Source of the DNA: an uncultured Slackia sp.
Lineage (GTDB): Bacteria > Actinomycetota > Coriobacteriia > Coriobacteriales > Eggerthellaceae
Direction: 5' to 3'
Assembly (NCBI GenBank): GCA_900553775.1
Contig: USEZ01000035.1
Coordinates: 1-14,250 of the forward strand
Length of the DNA stretch: 14,250 nt
Of this stretch, positions 6,267-13,385 are shown in pieces; position 1 is the stretch's first letter, and every line of letters starts with the position of its first letter. The notes beneath the pieces are model-generated. The model was given only the letters and a program-made list of their open reading frames with translations, was not told the origin of the DNA and ran no database searches. A program made the translations under genes and the position numbers.

Positions 6267-7844
6267 CTAGCGAGCTTCCTCGAAAATCTTCTCGACATGC
6301 GCATCGAAGTATTCGACCAGCCGCGACAACCTGACTTTTCCCGCATCGTCGCGTCCCAAATCGTCGATAAAGACCACGTAGCGGGGCTTCTTGTAGCTGG
6401 CGATATAGCGCTTGCACGAATCCTGCACTTCATCCTGCGTCAGCACCGCGCCCGCCCTCGGTTGGACCACGGCGGCCACCGCTTCGCCCATGACCGGGTC
6501 GTCCGTGCCGAAGACGACGCAATCCGCCACGTTCGGATTGCGCAGGATGGCGGTCTGGACTTCGTTGATAAACACGTTTTCGCCGCCCGACTTGATCATG
6601 TCCTTCTTGCGCGACTTCAAGTAGTAGTAGCCCCGGGCGTCCTGCGTCATGATGTCTCCGGTGCGCAGCCATCCATCGCGCGTAAAAGCCGCATGCGTAA
6701 GTTCGTCTTGGCCGTAATAGCCGAGCATGCGGGCGGGCGTCTTCACGATGGCTTCGCCGGGCTCGCCGACGGAGACATCGCATCCGTCCTCGTCGACAAG
6801 GCGTATTTGCAGCGTTTCCATCGGCTTGCCGATGCTGTCCAGCTGAGGGGCTCGATCCGCAAGCATCTTGCGCGTGATGCGCATCGTCGTCCCGACGCCG
6901 CTTTCGCTTTGCCCCCATCCGTAATTGACCTCGGCGTTCGGAAAAACGTCGTAGATTCCTTCGATGATTTCAGGGGTCATGCCCCCCGCCGCGCTTTGCA
7001 CGATGCGGACGGACGACACGTCGTACGAGCCGATTCCCTCGCATCGGACAAGGCGCGTATAGGTCGTCGGTGGAAGGAGGATCATATGGGTCACGCCATA
7101 CTCTTCGATTCGGCGCAGAACCGTATTCGGGTCGAATCGGCCGCATATGACCAATGTCGCCCCGACCGATAGCGCCGACAGAAACCAGCTATGACCGCCG
7201 TGGTGTTCAAGGGGGCATTGAATCAGCACCACCGGATGATCGATCTCGTTCATCAGATTCGACGCCGCAACCGCCCGCACCTCGACCAAATCGGCTTCAT
7301 GCGAGCGGCATGCCCCTTTCGGAAGGCCCGTGCTGCCGCCCGTGAATTGGATGCGCGAGACGCCTCCTCTCCTATACACCTCGACCTCGGGCTCGCACGC
7401 CCTTTCCGCCAGGTCGATGAGGCGCGGCGCAAACGGCGTCTCTGCACCCACCGCCATCAGGCCGACCCCCGCGTCGAAATCGCGCAGAACGGCTTCGACC
7501 TTGCTCGTGAAGCTTTTATCGAACACAAGAAGCGACGCATCGACCGCGTTCGTCAAAAAGGCGATTTCTCTTGAAATCAGTCGGTAATTCAGGGGCACCG
7601 CTACGGCGCCTATGCGCTGAATCGCCAAATACACGGCAACCAATTCGATGCCGTTCGGCATCAGATACGCCACCTTATCCCCCGCGCATACCCCACGGTC
7701 TCGAAACGCCCGGGCGATCTTCGACGCCAGCACGTCAAGCTCTTCGTACGTCACTTCGACCGAACCGCACGCCGCCGCACGGCGGTTCGGATGCAACCGC
7801 GCCTGTTCGAGAAAAGGTTCGATGACGTTGCGATATTCCTTCAT
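6267..7844 (-). CDS. AMP-forming acyl-CoA ligase, CaiC/BaiB-like
   Basis: This 525-residue ANL-superfamily enzyme activates a carboxylic acid with ATP and CoA through an acyl-adenylate. Visible motifs are the phosphate-binding loop TGGSTGLPKG (168-177), the YGWGQSE motif (308-314) ending in the Mg-binding Glu, GWLRTGD (391-397) with the ribose-binding Asp, the hinge/A8 region around SRKKDMIKSGGENVF (411-425), and the C-terminal catalytic Lys503 in DDAGKVRL. Length and motif order are normal, so it should be active. Start ATG 7844 lies 10 bases after the crotonase stop codon. Its Shine-Dalgarno AGGGG overlaps that stop (TAGGGG), so the two genes are translationally linked. The acid is unknown. 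By analogy with CaiC and BaiB it would be the entry substrate of the pathway, imported by the MFS carrier. Confidence 0.92.
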   Translation of the reverse strand: MKEYRNVIEPFLEQARLHPNRRAAACGSVEVTYEELDVLASKIARAFRDRGVCAGDKVAYLMPNGIELVAVYLAIQRIGAVAVPLNYRLISREIAFLTNAVDASLLVFDKSFTSKVEAVLRDFDAGVGLMAVGAETPFAPRLIDLAERACEPEVEVYRRGGVSRIQFTGGSTGLPKGACRSHEADLVEVRAVAASNLMNEIDHPVVLIQCPLEHHGGHSWFLSALSVGATLVICGRFDPNTVLRRIEEYGVTHMILLPPTTYTRLVRCEGIGSYDVSSVRIVQSAAGGMTPEIIEGIYDVFPNAEVNYGWGQSESGVGTTMRITRKMLADRAPQLDSIGKPMETLQIRLVDEDGCDVSVGEPGEAIVKTPARMLGYYGQDELTHAAFTRDGWLRTGDIMTQDARGYYYLKSRKKDMIKSGGENVFINEVQTAILRNPNVADCVVFGTDDPVMGEAVAAVVQPRAGAVLTQDEVQDSCKRYIASYKKPRYVVFIDDLGRDDAGKVRLSRLVEYFDAHVEKIFEEAR

Positions 7845-7854
7845 GGGAAAGCCC

Positions 7855-8622
7855 CTATTTCGCGAATTTCGCCATGGTGGCGGCATACGCCCTCGTCGTC
7901 GTGCAGAACGGGGATGCCGTCTGCTCCATATCGAGGGCAACTTGAAGATTTGTATCCGACAGCGCGTTGACCATGCCTTTTGCAACCTGAATCGACGCAT
8001 CGGGCATCTGCGCGAGACGTTTCGCCATGCCGTAGGAAACGTCCTCGAGCGCAGAAGACGGGCAGACCCGATTGGCGATGCCAAGGTCGAACAGCTCTTT
8101 GCCGCTTATGCGCTCGCCAAGAAAGAGAATCTCTTTGGCGCGCTGCTGCCCCACCAGTTCGGGAAGGAACTTGACCACTCCCATTTCGGGCGCGATGCCG
8201 ATCTGGCAAAACGCGGGAACGATAGCGGCTTCTTCGGCGATACAGACCAAATCGCTCGCCAGGATGAGCGCGAAGCCTCCGCCGACCGCATAGCCGTCCA
8301 CCATGGCAACCACAGGCTTGGATATGCGGCGCATCGCATTCAGGGCGCGGCAGTATTTTCGATAGGTTTTGCGAGCATGCTCGGGCGTGTTCTCTTCGGG
8401 AGAGCCCTGGCTCAAATCGCCCCCGCTCGTAAAGCAATCTCCCGCCCCTCGCAAAACGACGGCTCGAATGCCCTCGTCTTCGTCCGCCTCGTGCAAGCAG
8501 GCGCCAAGCAGGTCCATCATGCGGGCGTTGATCGCATTCTTCTTTTTCGGCTGATTCAGGTAGATGACGGCGACGCCGTCTCCGATCTTTTCCATATACA
8601 CCGCATCGTGATCCGCAGACAC
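7855..8622 (-). CDS. Crotonase-family protein (enoyl-CoA isomerase/hydratase-like)
   Basis: The 255-residue crotonase fold has the oxyanion-hole segments CFTSGGDL (63-70) and GYAVGGGFALILASD (110-124). The two glutamates of true enoyl-CoA hydratases (Glu144 and Glu164 in the rat enzyme) align with Ala118 and Phe138. An acidic residue, Glu146, stands in GIAPEMG, where PaaG-type isomerases have Asp in VPDSGG. This favours a double-bond isomerase or another crotonase reaction over hydration (inference from a manual alignment). The start is GTG 8622, with AAAGGAG six bases upstream. A 110-base gap with a 9-bp hairpin separates it from the reductase gene upstream, and the ligase follows after 10 bases. 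CaiD (crotonobetainyl-CoA hydratase) is a fold relative, but the catalytic differences argue against simply naming it caiD. Confidence 0.87.
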   Translation of the reverse strand: MSADHDAVYMEKIGDGVAVIYLNQPKKKNAINARMMDLLGACLHEADEDEGIRAVVLRGAGDCFTSGGDLSQGSPEENTPEHARKTYRKYCRALNAMRRISKPVVAMVDGYAVGGGFALILASDLVCIAEEAAIVPAFCQIGIAPEMGVVKFLPELVGQQRAKEILFLGERISGKELFDLGIANRVCPSSALEDVSYGMAKRLAQMPDASIQVAKGMVNALSDTNLQVALDMEQTASPFCTTTRAYAATMAKFAK

Positions 8623-8672
8623 ACTATGCTCCTTTCAAACGACGCCAAAACGGATGAAGGTCGCAAGACGGC

Positions 8673-8703
8673 CCGACGGCGGTCGATTCCGATTCGCCGT
8701 CGG
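8673..8703. repeat. Strong 9-bp hairpin in the reductase-crotonase gap
   Basis: CCGACGGCG (8673-8681) and CGCCGTCGG (8695-8703) form a perfect inverted repeat around a 13-base loop. It sits in the middle of the 110-base gap inside the cluster. No T-run follows on either strand, so it does not look like a simple terminator. An mRNA stability or processing element that changes the ratio of upstream to downstream proteins is possible, but unproven. Confidence 0.5.
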
Positions 8704-8732
8704 ACGCTCCTGCAGAATCGGGCGTTTGCCGG

Positions 8733-10820
8733 TTAAACCGCGCAACCCGCCACATAGCCCGCTTTCGTCGCATCGGCTATGCGATGGGGCTCGTTCGCAT
8801 CGCCCACCAGATAAACTTCCTTCACGACGCCTTCGATCGAATCGGCGAGCTCGTGGTTCGGTTTGAACCCAAGCGTCACGCCGACGGTTTTCGCAGGAAC
8901 GAACACCTCGGTCTTGTTTCCCTCTTTGTCGCTTTTGATCCCCTTGACGCCGTCTTCGGTGATTTCGGTCACCTTGGTCAGCGGGTACAGGGAGATGTTT
9001 TCCGCCTTCTTGAATGCATTGGTAAGACCGAAACGCTCGGAGGGGCTGACGTCGTAGCCGATGCGTTTGCCCTCTTCGATGATGGAGGCGTTGCGATTCG
9101 TCTCCATGCACAGATGGCCGAATTCGCATCCGGGCAGACCGCCGCCGATAATTGCGACGTTTTTGCTGATAGGCCAGTTCAAAGCGCTCGTCGCCCAACG
9201 CGCGAAGCTCGGCGTGTAGTAGAACTTCAGCACCGTGGTGGCACCCCACCACATGAAATTGTTGAAGGCGCCCTTCGCTTTGGGCTTCTGACCGTTGAGC
9301 ATCTCGAGAAACGCATGCGACTGAATGACGTTTTTGCCGTCGGCGCCGGGAACGTCCAGGCCGAGCACGTCGCCGCCCACGGCGACGATCACGGCATCGG
9401 GCTTGGCAGCCTTGACCACGTTCGCATCCACAGGGGTCTTCAAGTGCACCTTGATGGCAGGATGCGTCTCCACCAGATGATTCATGTAGGTAAGATAGCG
9501 CTCGTGATAGGGGCTGAAAATCGCGCTCATCTTCACACAGCCGCCGAGACGAGGACCGGCCTCGTACAGATCGACATCATGGCCGCGCTCGCTTGCCGCC
9601 ACGGCGGCATTGATGCCCGCAGGACCCGACCCGACCACCATGACCTTTTTCTTGACCTCGGCCGCAGGATACGGCGCATGATCGAGCTCTTCGCCGAAAC
9701 GGGGGTTCACGCCGCAATAGCACAACGGCTTACCGCCGCTGACCACGTCGTCTATGCAGCGGCAGCACACGATGCACTTGCGCATATCGGCAGTGCGGTC
9801 TTCCATCACCTTACGCGGAAGGGCGGGGTCGGCAATGCTGTAGCGCAAGCCTGCAATCACGTCGAGCTTTCCGTCCTTGAGGTTTTGCTCCATCACCGTC
9901 GGATCGGTGTTGCGATATCCCTGAGCGACGGGCTTCGTGGCGACCGTCTTGATTTTCTGGGAAATCCACGTCCAGTGGCCGTCTTCGATTCCCTTCACCG
10001 TCAACGGCACGCTCGTCTCATGCCAGCCGACGGCAAGATCGTGCAAATCGCAGCCCGCCTCTTCCAGCATGGGAACGATCCTGAGCGACTCCTCGATAGT
10101 CAGGCCTTCGCCCGCAGGGCTCTTGATGAAGTCGACCGGGCTCCAGCGAACGACGATCGGATAATCGGGACCGACCACTTCTCGCACGCCCTGCAAAACC
10201 TCGACCGTCAAACGCATGCGGTTTTCCAGGCTGCCGCCGTAGCGGTCGGTGCGATTGTTCGTGGCGCGCGATATGAAACGGCTCAGAATGCCGCCGACGC
10301 CGGCCATGACTTCGATCGCGTCGAAGCCTGCATCTTTGCATACGCGAGCCGCGTTGAAGTAACACTGCTTGAATTCCTCGATCTGATTGAGCGTCATGGC
10401 TTTGAACCCGCCCATGAATTTGAGGATGGCGATGTCGGACGGACCGTAGGGACTTTCCTTCTCATCGGCCGCAGGCTTGAAATCATGCACGAAATAAGGC
10501 TGCGCGCAGATAAGGCCGCCGTGCTTATGGACGGGTTCGACCATGAATTCCTTAAGATTGGGAATGCACTCGTCGCCGTAGCACGAAGGCAGAGGATGCA
10601 CGCCTTCCTCGGTATTGCGCTTCCAAGGGCAGATGGTCTGGATGATCATGGCCGTCTGCCCTTCGGCGCGTTCTTCCAGATAGCTCGCCAGGCGAGGCGT
10701 CGCCTTCCCGTTGTCGGAATAGCCATGCCCCGGCGACATAGACGTGGTGATCATCCGGTTCTTCAGCGTGACGCCGTTCACCTTCAAAGGCGAACCAAGA
10801 ATGGGGTATTCCCTGCTCAT
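8733..10820 (-). CDS. FMN/FAD/4Fe-4S enoate reductase (2,4-dienoyl-CoA reductase FadH / BaiCD-BaiH family)
   Basis: This 695-residue NAD(P)H:flavin oxidoreductase has three parts. An old-yellow-enzyme TIM barrel (about 1-345) carries NNRTDRYGGSLENR (188-201). A Cys cluster follows (C349, C352, C353, C355, C367, C369). The C-terminal half binds FAD and NAD(P)H, with GSGPAG (397-402), GGGLPGCE (559-566) and a closing VYLVGDANEPHR (669-680). His267 in GWHE matches the catalytic His of FadH. The FadH proton-donor Tyr position (EGYL) is Gly177 (GGIL). Cys spacing also departs from the usual CxxCxxxC-x11-C. Such enzymes reduce C=C bonds in dienoyl-CoA, bile-acid or cinnamate-type substrates. The ATG has AAGGAAAG upstream; the frame stays open further upstream, but that part overlaps the MFS gene and has no good start. 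It is 140 bases after the MFS stop, and P1 probably drives both genes. Confidence 0.93.
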   Translation of the reverse strand: MSREYPILGSPLKVNGVTLKNRMITTSMSPGHGYSDNGKATPRLASYLEERAEGQTAMIIQTICPWKRNTEEGVHPLPSCYGDECIPNLKEFMVEPVHKHGGLICAQPYFVHDFKPAADEKESPYGPSDIAILKFMGGFKAMTLNQIEEFKQCYFNAARVCKDAGFDAIEVMAGVGGILSRFISRATNNRTDRYGGSLENRMRLTVEVLQGVREVVGPDYPIVVRWSPVDFIKSPAGEGLTIEESLRIVPMLEEAGCDLHDLAVGWHETSVPLTVKGIEDGHWTWISQKIKTVATKPVAQGYRNTDPTVMEQNLKDGKLDVIAGLRYSIADPALPRKVMEDRTADMRKCIVCCRCIDDVVSGGKPLCYCGVNPRFGEELDHAPYPAAEVKKKVMVVGSGPAGINAAVAASERGHDVDLYEAGPRLGGCVKMSAIFSPYHERYLTYMNHLVETHPAIKVHLKTPVDANVVKAAKPDAVIVAVGGDVLGLDVPGADGKNVIQSHAFLEMLNGQKPKAKGAFNNFMWWGATTVLKFYYTPSFARWATSALNWPISKNVAIIGGGLPGCEFGHLCMETNRNASIIEEGKRIGYDVSPSERFGLTNAFKKAENISLYPLTKVTEITEDGVKGIKSDKEGNKTEVFVPAKTVGVTLGFKPNHELADSIEGVVKEVYLVGDANEPHRIADATKAGYVAGCAV

Positions 10821-10960
10821 GTAAACTTTCCTTCTTTCTTCGACAACATGACCCGCGCAATATCGGCCGCCATGCGCGCAAACGCGCGAAAACATGGATG
10901 GCGGCCCGGCATCGGGGCAGCACGGCGCATACGCCCATGCGGCCCCGCATGAAAGCTTCG
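10821..10960. other. Gap between the MFS carrier and the reductase gene, with two hairpins
   Basis: CATGCG/CGCATG around GCCC (10936-10951) lies nine bases after the MFS stop codon but has no T-run. A second structure pairs CCATG-CGCGC (10870-10879) with GCGCG and CATGG (10884-10888, 10893-10897), with a four-A bulge. They may cause partial termination or mRNA processing. No protein-like frame and no fully convincing promoter was seen here. Confidence 0.35.
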
Positions 10961-12223
10961 TTATTTCTTCCAGATGGACTGGGCTTTTTTGATGGTGAAA
11001 GGAATCATCGCGGCGGCGATGGCGTAAAGCGCGATGACGATGACGAAGCACAGGTCGTACGAGCCCGTTGTGTCGTAGATCGTGCCGTAGACGACGAACG
11101 ACACGGCCGTCGCCACGAAGATGCCCGTCGAAACCCAGGAATAGATTTGCGAGTAATTGCGCGAACCGAACGCCGCACGGGCGAGCATGGGGGCGATAAC
11201 GGTCAAGCCGGCATAGCCGAAACCGAAGACCACCATTCCCGCGTAGAAAACGGCGACGTTGGTGCCGGAAAGCCAAGCGAGGGCGATTCCCAGCGCGCCG
11301 CCCACGGTAGCGATGAGACCCGTCCATTGAATGCCGATCTTGTCGTTAAGAGCGCCCAGCAGCAACTTGCCCACGATGCCGCCCACCATGATGATGGACA
11401 CGGCCATGGCGCCGACTTCGGCACCGAGCGCGCCATGCGCGCAGAAGGCGGGAATCTGCTGGAAAAACGCCGCGCACATCACGAAGATGCAGGCGACCAG
11501 AATAAGCGTATACAGGGCGGGAGATTTGCGCGCCTGCTCCATCGTGGCGCCCTCTTCCTGCACGTCGGCCGCCTCCGATGCGTCGGTCGCGCTCCGGTTT
11601 TCATCGGCTCCGAACGGAAGCACGCCCATGACGGACGGACTCTTGCGCACGAACGCCACGGTCAGAAGCACCGACAAAACCGTGGTGGCAAGAGACAGAA
11701 CCATGCGGGCGGTCTGCCAGTCGTATGCGTCAATCAGCGCCTGCCCCACGGGGCTTGCAACGGCCGCGAGCAAGCTCAGCGTCGCAGCCGAAACGGACAC
11801 TGCGATGCCCGCCCCCTTCTTGAACCAAAGGTTGATCAGAACAGGCGCCGCAAGATACATGAAGAATGCAGCGGTCACGCCGAACACCACGCCGTAGAGA
11901 TTCCACTGCCACAATTCGGTGGCATAGGCGCTTGCCAGCGAAGCAAGGCCGAAAACGAGGGATACGGCGGCCAGAATCCAACGCGGGTTGTATTTCTCCA
12001 TGAGCTTTCCCGCGATGGGCGCGCACAACGCCGAAACAAGCGGCTGGATGGTGCGATACATCGTGGTATCGGTCTGGCTCCATCCGAACTGATCCATGAC
12101 CGGAGCGACGAAAATGCCCGACGTATTGGCGATAATGCCCGTTGGAATGGAATAAAAGCCGATGCAGCCGATCAAAACGAGCCACGCCCATACAGATCCG
12201 CTCAGCTTTGCTGTAGACGACAT
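10961..12223 (-). CDS. MFS transporter (OFA-like), probable substrate carrier of the cluster
   Basis: The 420-residue integral membrane protein has about 12 hydrophobic segments in two halves. They are joined by a charged central loop after SPSVMGVLPFG that is rich in Glu, Asp and Ala. The N-terminus (VWAWLVLIGCIGFYSIPTGI) is the first membrane segment. The fold and loop placement fit the major facilitator superfamily, close to oxalate/formate-antiporter-type carriers. ATG 12223 has GAGAGAGGA upstream. A longer open frame upstream has no suitable start and would cover the promoter. It is the first gene behind P1 and is followed by CoA-dependent enzymes, so import of a carboxylate or exchange of substrate for product is likely (inference). 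Its C-terminal half is clearly related to the second, partial MFS gene at 13469. Confidence 0.92.
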   Translation of the reverse strand: MSSTAKLSGSVWAWLVLIGCIGFYSIPTGIIANTSGIFVAPVMDQFGWSQTDTTMYRTIQPLVSALCAPIAGKLMEKYNPRWILAAVSLVFGLASLASAYATELWQWNLYGVVFGVTAAFFMYLAAPVLINLWFKKGAGIAVSVSAATLSLLAAVASPVGQALIDAYDWQTARMVLSLATTVLSVLLTVAFVRKSPSVMGVLPFGADENRSATDASEAADVQEEGATMEQARKSPALYTLILVACIFVMCAAFFQQIPAFCAHGALGAEVGAMAVSIIMVGGIVGKLLLGALNDKIGIQWTGLIATVGGALGIALAWLSGTNVAVFYAGMVVFGFGYAGLTVIAPMLARAAFGSRNYSQIYSWVSTGIFVATAVSFVVYGTIYDTTGSYDLCFVIVIALYAIAAAMIPFTIKKAQSIWKK

Positions 12224-12281
12224 TGCCCATCCTCTCTCTCGCGTCTTCTCTTTCCCCATGAAAAAGACCTCTGAAGACGGG

Positions 12282-12300
12282 AAAGCAAAAACCGTGCCGG
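12282..12300 (-). promoter_or_regulatory. Sigma-54-type -24/-12 promoter (P1) for the MFS/reductase genes
   Basis: On the minus strand the site reads CCGGCACGGTTTTTGCTTT. GG (12298-12297) and GC (12286-12285) are 10 bases apart. GGCACG and TTGCT match the consensus exactly. The predicted start is at about 12272-12273, leaving a leader of some 50 bases before ATG 12223. It is nearly identical to P2 on the opposite strand and very like P3. Confidence 0.78.
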
Positions 12301-12321
12301 GTTCCGTCGGGCGCATAAGAG

Positions 12322-12348
12322 CGCCGGCATGCGAGACAAGGGCCGGCG
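12322..12348. promoter_or_regulatory. Dyad between divergent promoters P1 and P2; candidate activator site
   Basis: CGCCGGC (12322-12328) and GCCGGCG (12342-12348) are perfect inverted repeats with a 13-base spacer. They lie in the 98 bases between the two -24 elements, at about -50 to -75 from the P1 start and -74 to -100 from the P2 start. The position suits an enhancer-binding protein serving both promoters. GC-rich dyads are common in such DNA, so this is only a candidate. Confidence 0.3.
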
Positions 12349-12394
12349 AAGAGATGACCCGCAAACTTTCGCGACGCCGCAGCAACCTTGAGCG

Positions 12395-12413
12395 CCGGCA
12401 GGTTTTTTGCTTC
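12395..12413 (+). promoter_or_regulatory. Sigma-54-type -24/-12 promoter (P2) for the Hsp70-domain gene
   Basis: The site reads CCGGCAGGTTTTTTGCTTC. GG (12397-12398) and GC (12409-12410) are 10 bases apart. It matches GGCA and TTGCT, with G for C in the fifth -24 position. The predicted start is near 12422, 28 bases before ATG 12450. P1 and P2 face away from each other, so one activator could switch on both genes. Confidence 0.75.
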
Positions 12414-12449
12414 GGGTCGGGTAGGATCGAAACGCAAGGAAGGAAAACC

Positions 12450-13220
12450 ATGGCCTGGAAGAAAAAACCGCGCTTTAAGGCCCCCGAGGGCGAATTCGAA
12501 CGTCTGACGCAAGAAAACTCGATCGAAGTCGCTTTCGATGCACAGGCGACGCTTCCCCTCGATATCGGCATCGAGCTGCCCGACGGGCGCATGCAGCCAA
12601 TCGTGAAGCGCGGGACGAAGATTCCCTTCCGCCGCAGCGAGATGTATTCGACGGCAGCCGCCTATCAAACATCGGTCGAAATGCACTTCCTGCTGGGAAA
12701 CCGCCCCCTGGCAAAGGACAACATGACCATCGGACGCGTGCGTTTGCGTGATATACGCTGGTCAAACCAAGGGCTTCCCATGATCGACGCGCTTGTCGGC
12801 ATGGACGACGGCGTGCTTTTCGTCGGATCGAACAACCTCGACCGAACGACGGACAAAGGAGCCGTTTCCGAAGCGCGCGAGCATATCGCAAAATGCGACA
12901 TCGAAGCGCTGTCGGCCGATGCGAAAGCCCACGAAGACGCCGATGCCCGATGGCGGGCCTATATCGAAGAAAGCGACAGCGGACGCATCCTTATTTCCGA
13001 AACGGCAGACATCTACGCGGCGGCGAAAAAGAAAATGACCTTCGCCCAGAAGCGTTCGCATAATAAAATCGTGAATCGCCTTTGCAAGACGCTCAACTCC
13101 CCGATCGGAAAGCTCGACGACGAAGCCATCGATCGCTTCCGCGCCGATATGGCAACGCTGAAAGATTCGCTGCCCCGCCTGAAATCTCTGCAGGCCCAGG
13201 TAATGGGCTGGTACCGATAA
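12450..13220 (+). CDS. Free-standing Hsp70 (DnaK) substrate-binding domain protein without ATPase domain
   Basis: The 256-residue protein aligns with the substrate-binding half of DnaK. Residues about 24-130 form the beta-sandwich, with TLPLDIGIELPDGRM, IPFRRSEMYSTA, HFLLGNRPLAKDN and GLPMIDALVGMDDGVLFV matching DnaK LTPLSLGIE, IPTKxSQVFSTA, VLQGERxxAxDN and GMPQIEVTFDIDADGILHV. About 140-255 is helical and charged, like the lid. The nucleotide-binding domain is absent. The upstream DNA has a promoter and Shine-Dalgarno (AAGGAAGG) instead of ATPase coding, so this is a complete small gene, not a broken dnaK. Without an ATPase it cannot cycle like Hsp70. It may act as a passive holdase or a specific peptide/protein-binding factor (inference). 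It has its own sigma-54-type promoter, is divergent from the metabolic cluster, and ends at a strong terminator, so it is single-gene and co-regulated with the pathway. Confidence 0.88.
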   Translation: MAWKKKPRFKAPEGEFERLTQENSIEVAFDAQATLPLDIGIELPDGRMQPIVKRGTKIPFRRSEMYSTAAAYQTSVEMHFLLGNRPLAKDNMTIGRVRLRDIRWSNQGLPMIDALVGMDDGVLFVGSNNLDRTTDKGAVSEAREHIAKCDIEALSADAKAHEDADARWRAYIEESDSGRILISETADIYAAAKKKMTFAQKRSHNKIVNRLCKTLNSPIGKLDDEAIDRFRADMATLKDSLPRLKSLQAQVMGWYR

Positions 13221-13240
13221 CACTCAACCCATATCGCAGC

Positions 13241-13281
13241 AAGAAGGGGCGAGCCTCTCTCAAGCAGGCTCGCCCCTTCTT
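13241..13281 (+). terminator. Strong intrinsic terminator after the Hsp70-domain gene
   Basis: AAGAAGGGGCGAGCCT (13241-13256) and its exact complement at 13266-13281 form a 16-bp perfect stem with a 9-base loop, starting 20 bases after the stop codon and ending in TTCTTTC. The stem is symmetric, so it may also stop leftward transcripts from the MFS gene at 13469. Confidence 0.85.
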
Positions 13282-13385
13282 TCGCAAACGCCGCGCACGA
13301 ATCGCGCAACGAAGCATCGGGCCTGCCGCCGCTTCGGCCCCCCAGTCCGAAAGCAGCCGTAAAAACCGCACGTTCGCGCACATGA

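Noticed and set aside
3938..6334. Long open frame on the plus strand opposite the DinB-fold and acyl-CoA dehydrogenase genes
   Set aside because: It is antisense to two well-recognised genes, its translation is Arg/His-rich without a known fold, and such mirror frames are expected in GC-rich codon usage.
10855..10871. Fifth sigma-54-like site before the reductase gene (minus strand, TGGCGGCCGATATTGC)
   Set aside because: The good GG and GC elements are 11 bases apart, not 10. The pairing with correct spacing loses the TT before GC. It may be a degenerate site but is not supported.
8784..10952. Long open frame on the plus strand opposite the enoate reductase gene
   Set aside because: It mirrors a gene with clear flavin, Fe-S and nucleotide motifs; the plus-strand translation shows no family pattern.
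10820..11327. Upstream extension of the reductase reading frame into the MFS gene
   Set aside because: The extra residues are a mirror translation of the MFS gene and gap DNA. The start at 10820 has a good ribosome site and matches the N-terminus of the FadH family.
4157..12223. Assignment as a carnitine (cai) operon
   Set aside because: The CaiA, CaiC and crotonase likeness is real, but CaiB, CaiT, CaiE and fixABCX are absent, the crotonase lacks hydratase residues, and a FadH/Bai-type reductase is present.
12450..13220. Interpretation as the remnant of a truncated dnaK
   Set aside because: A near-consensus promoter, a Shine-Dalgarno and a short leader lie directly before the start, and no ATPase coding remains upstream, so the gene looks intact and purposeful.
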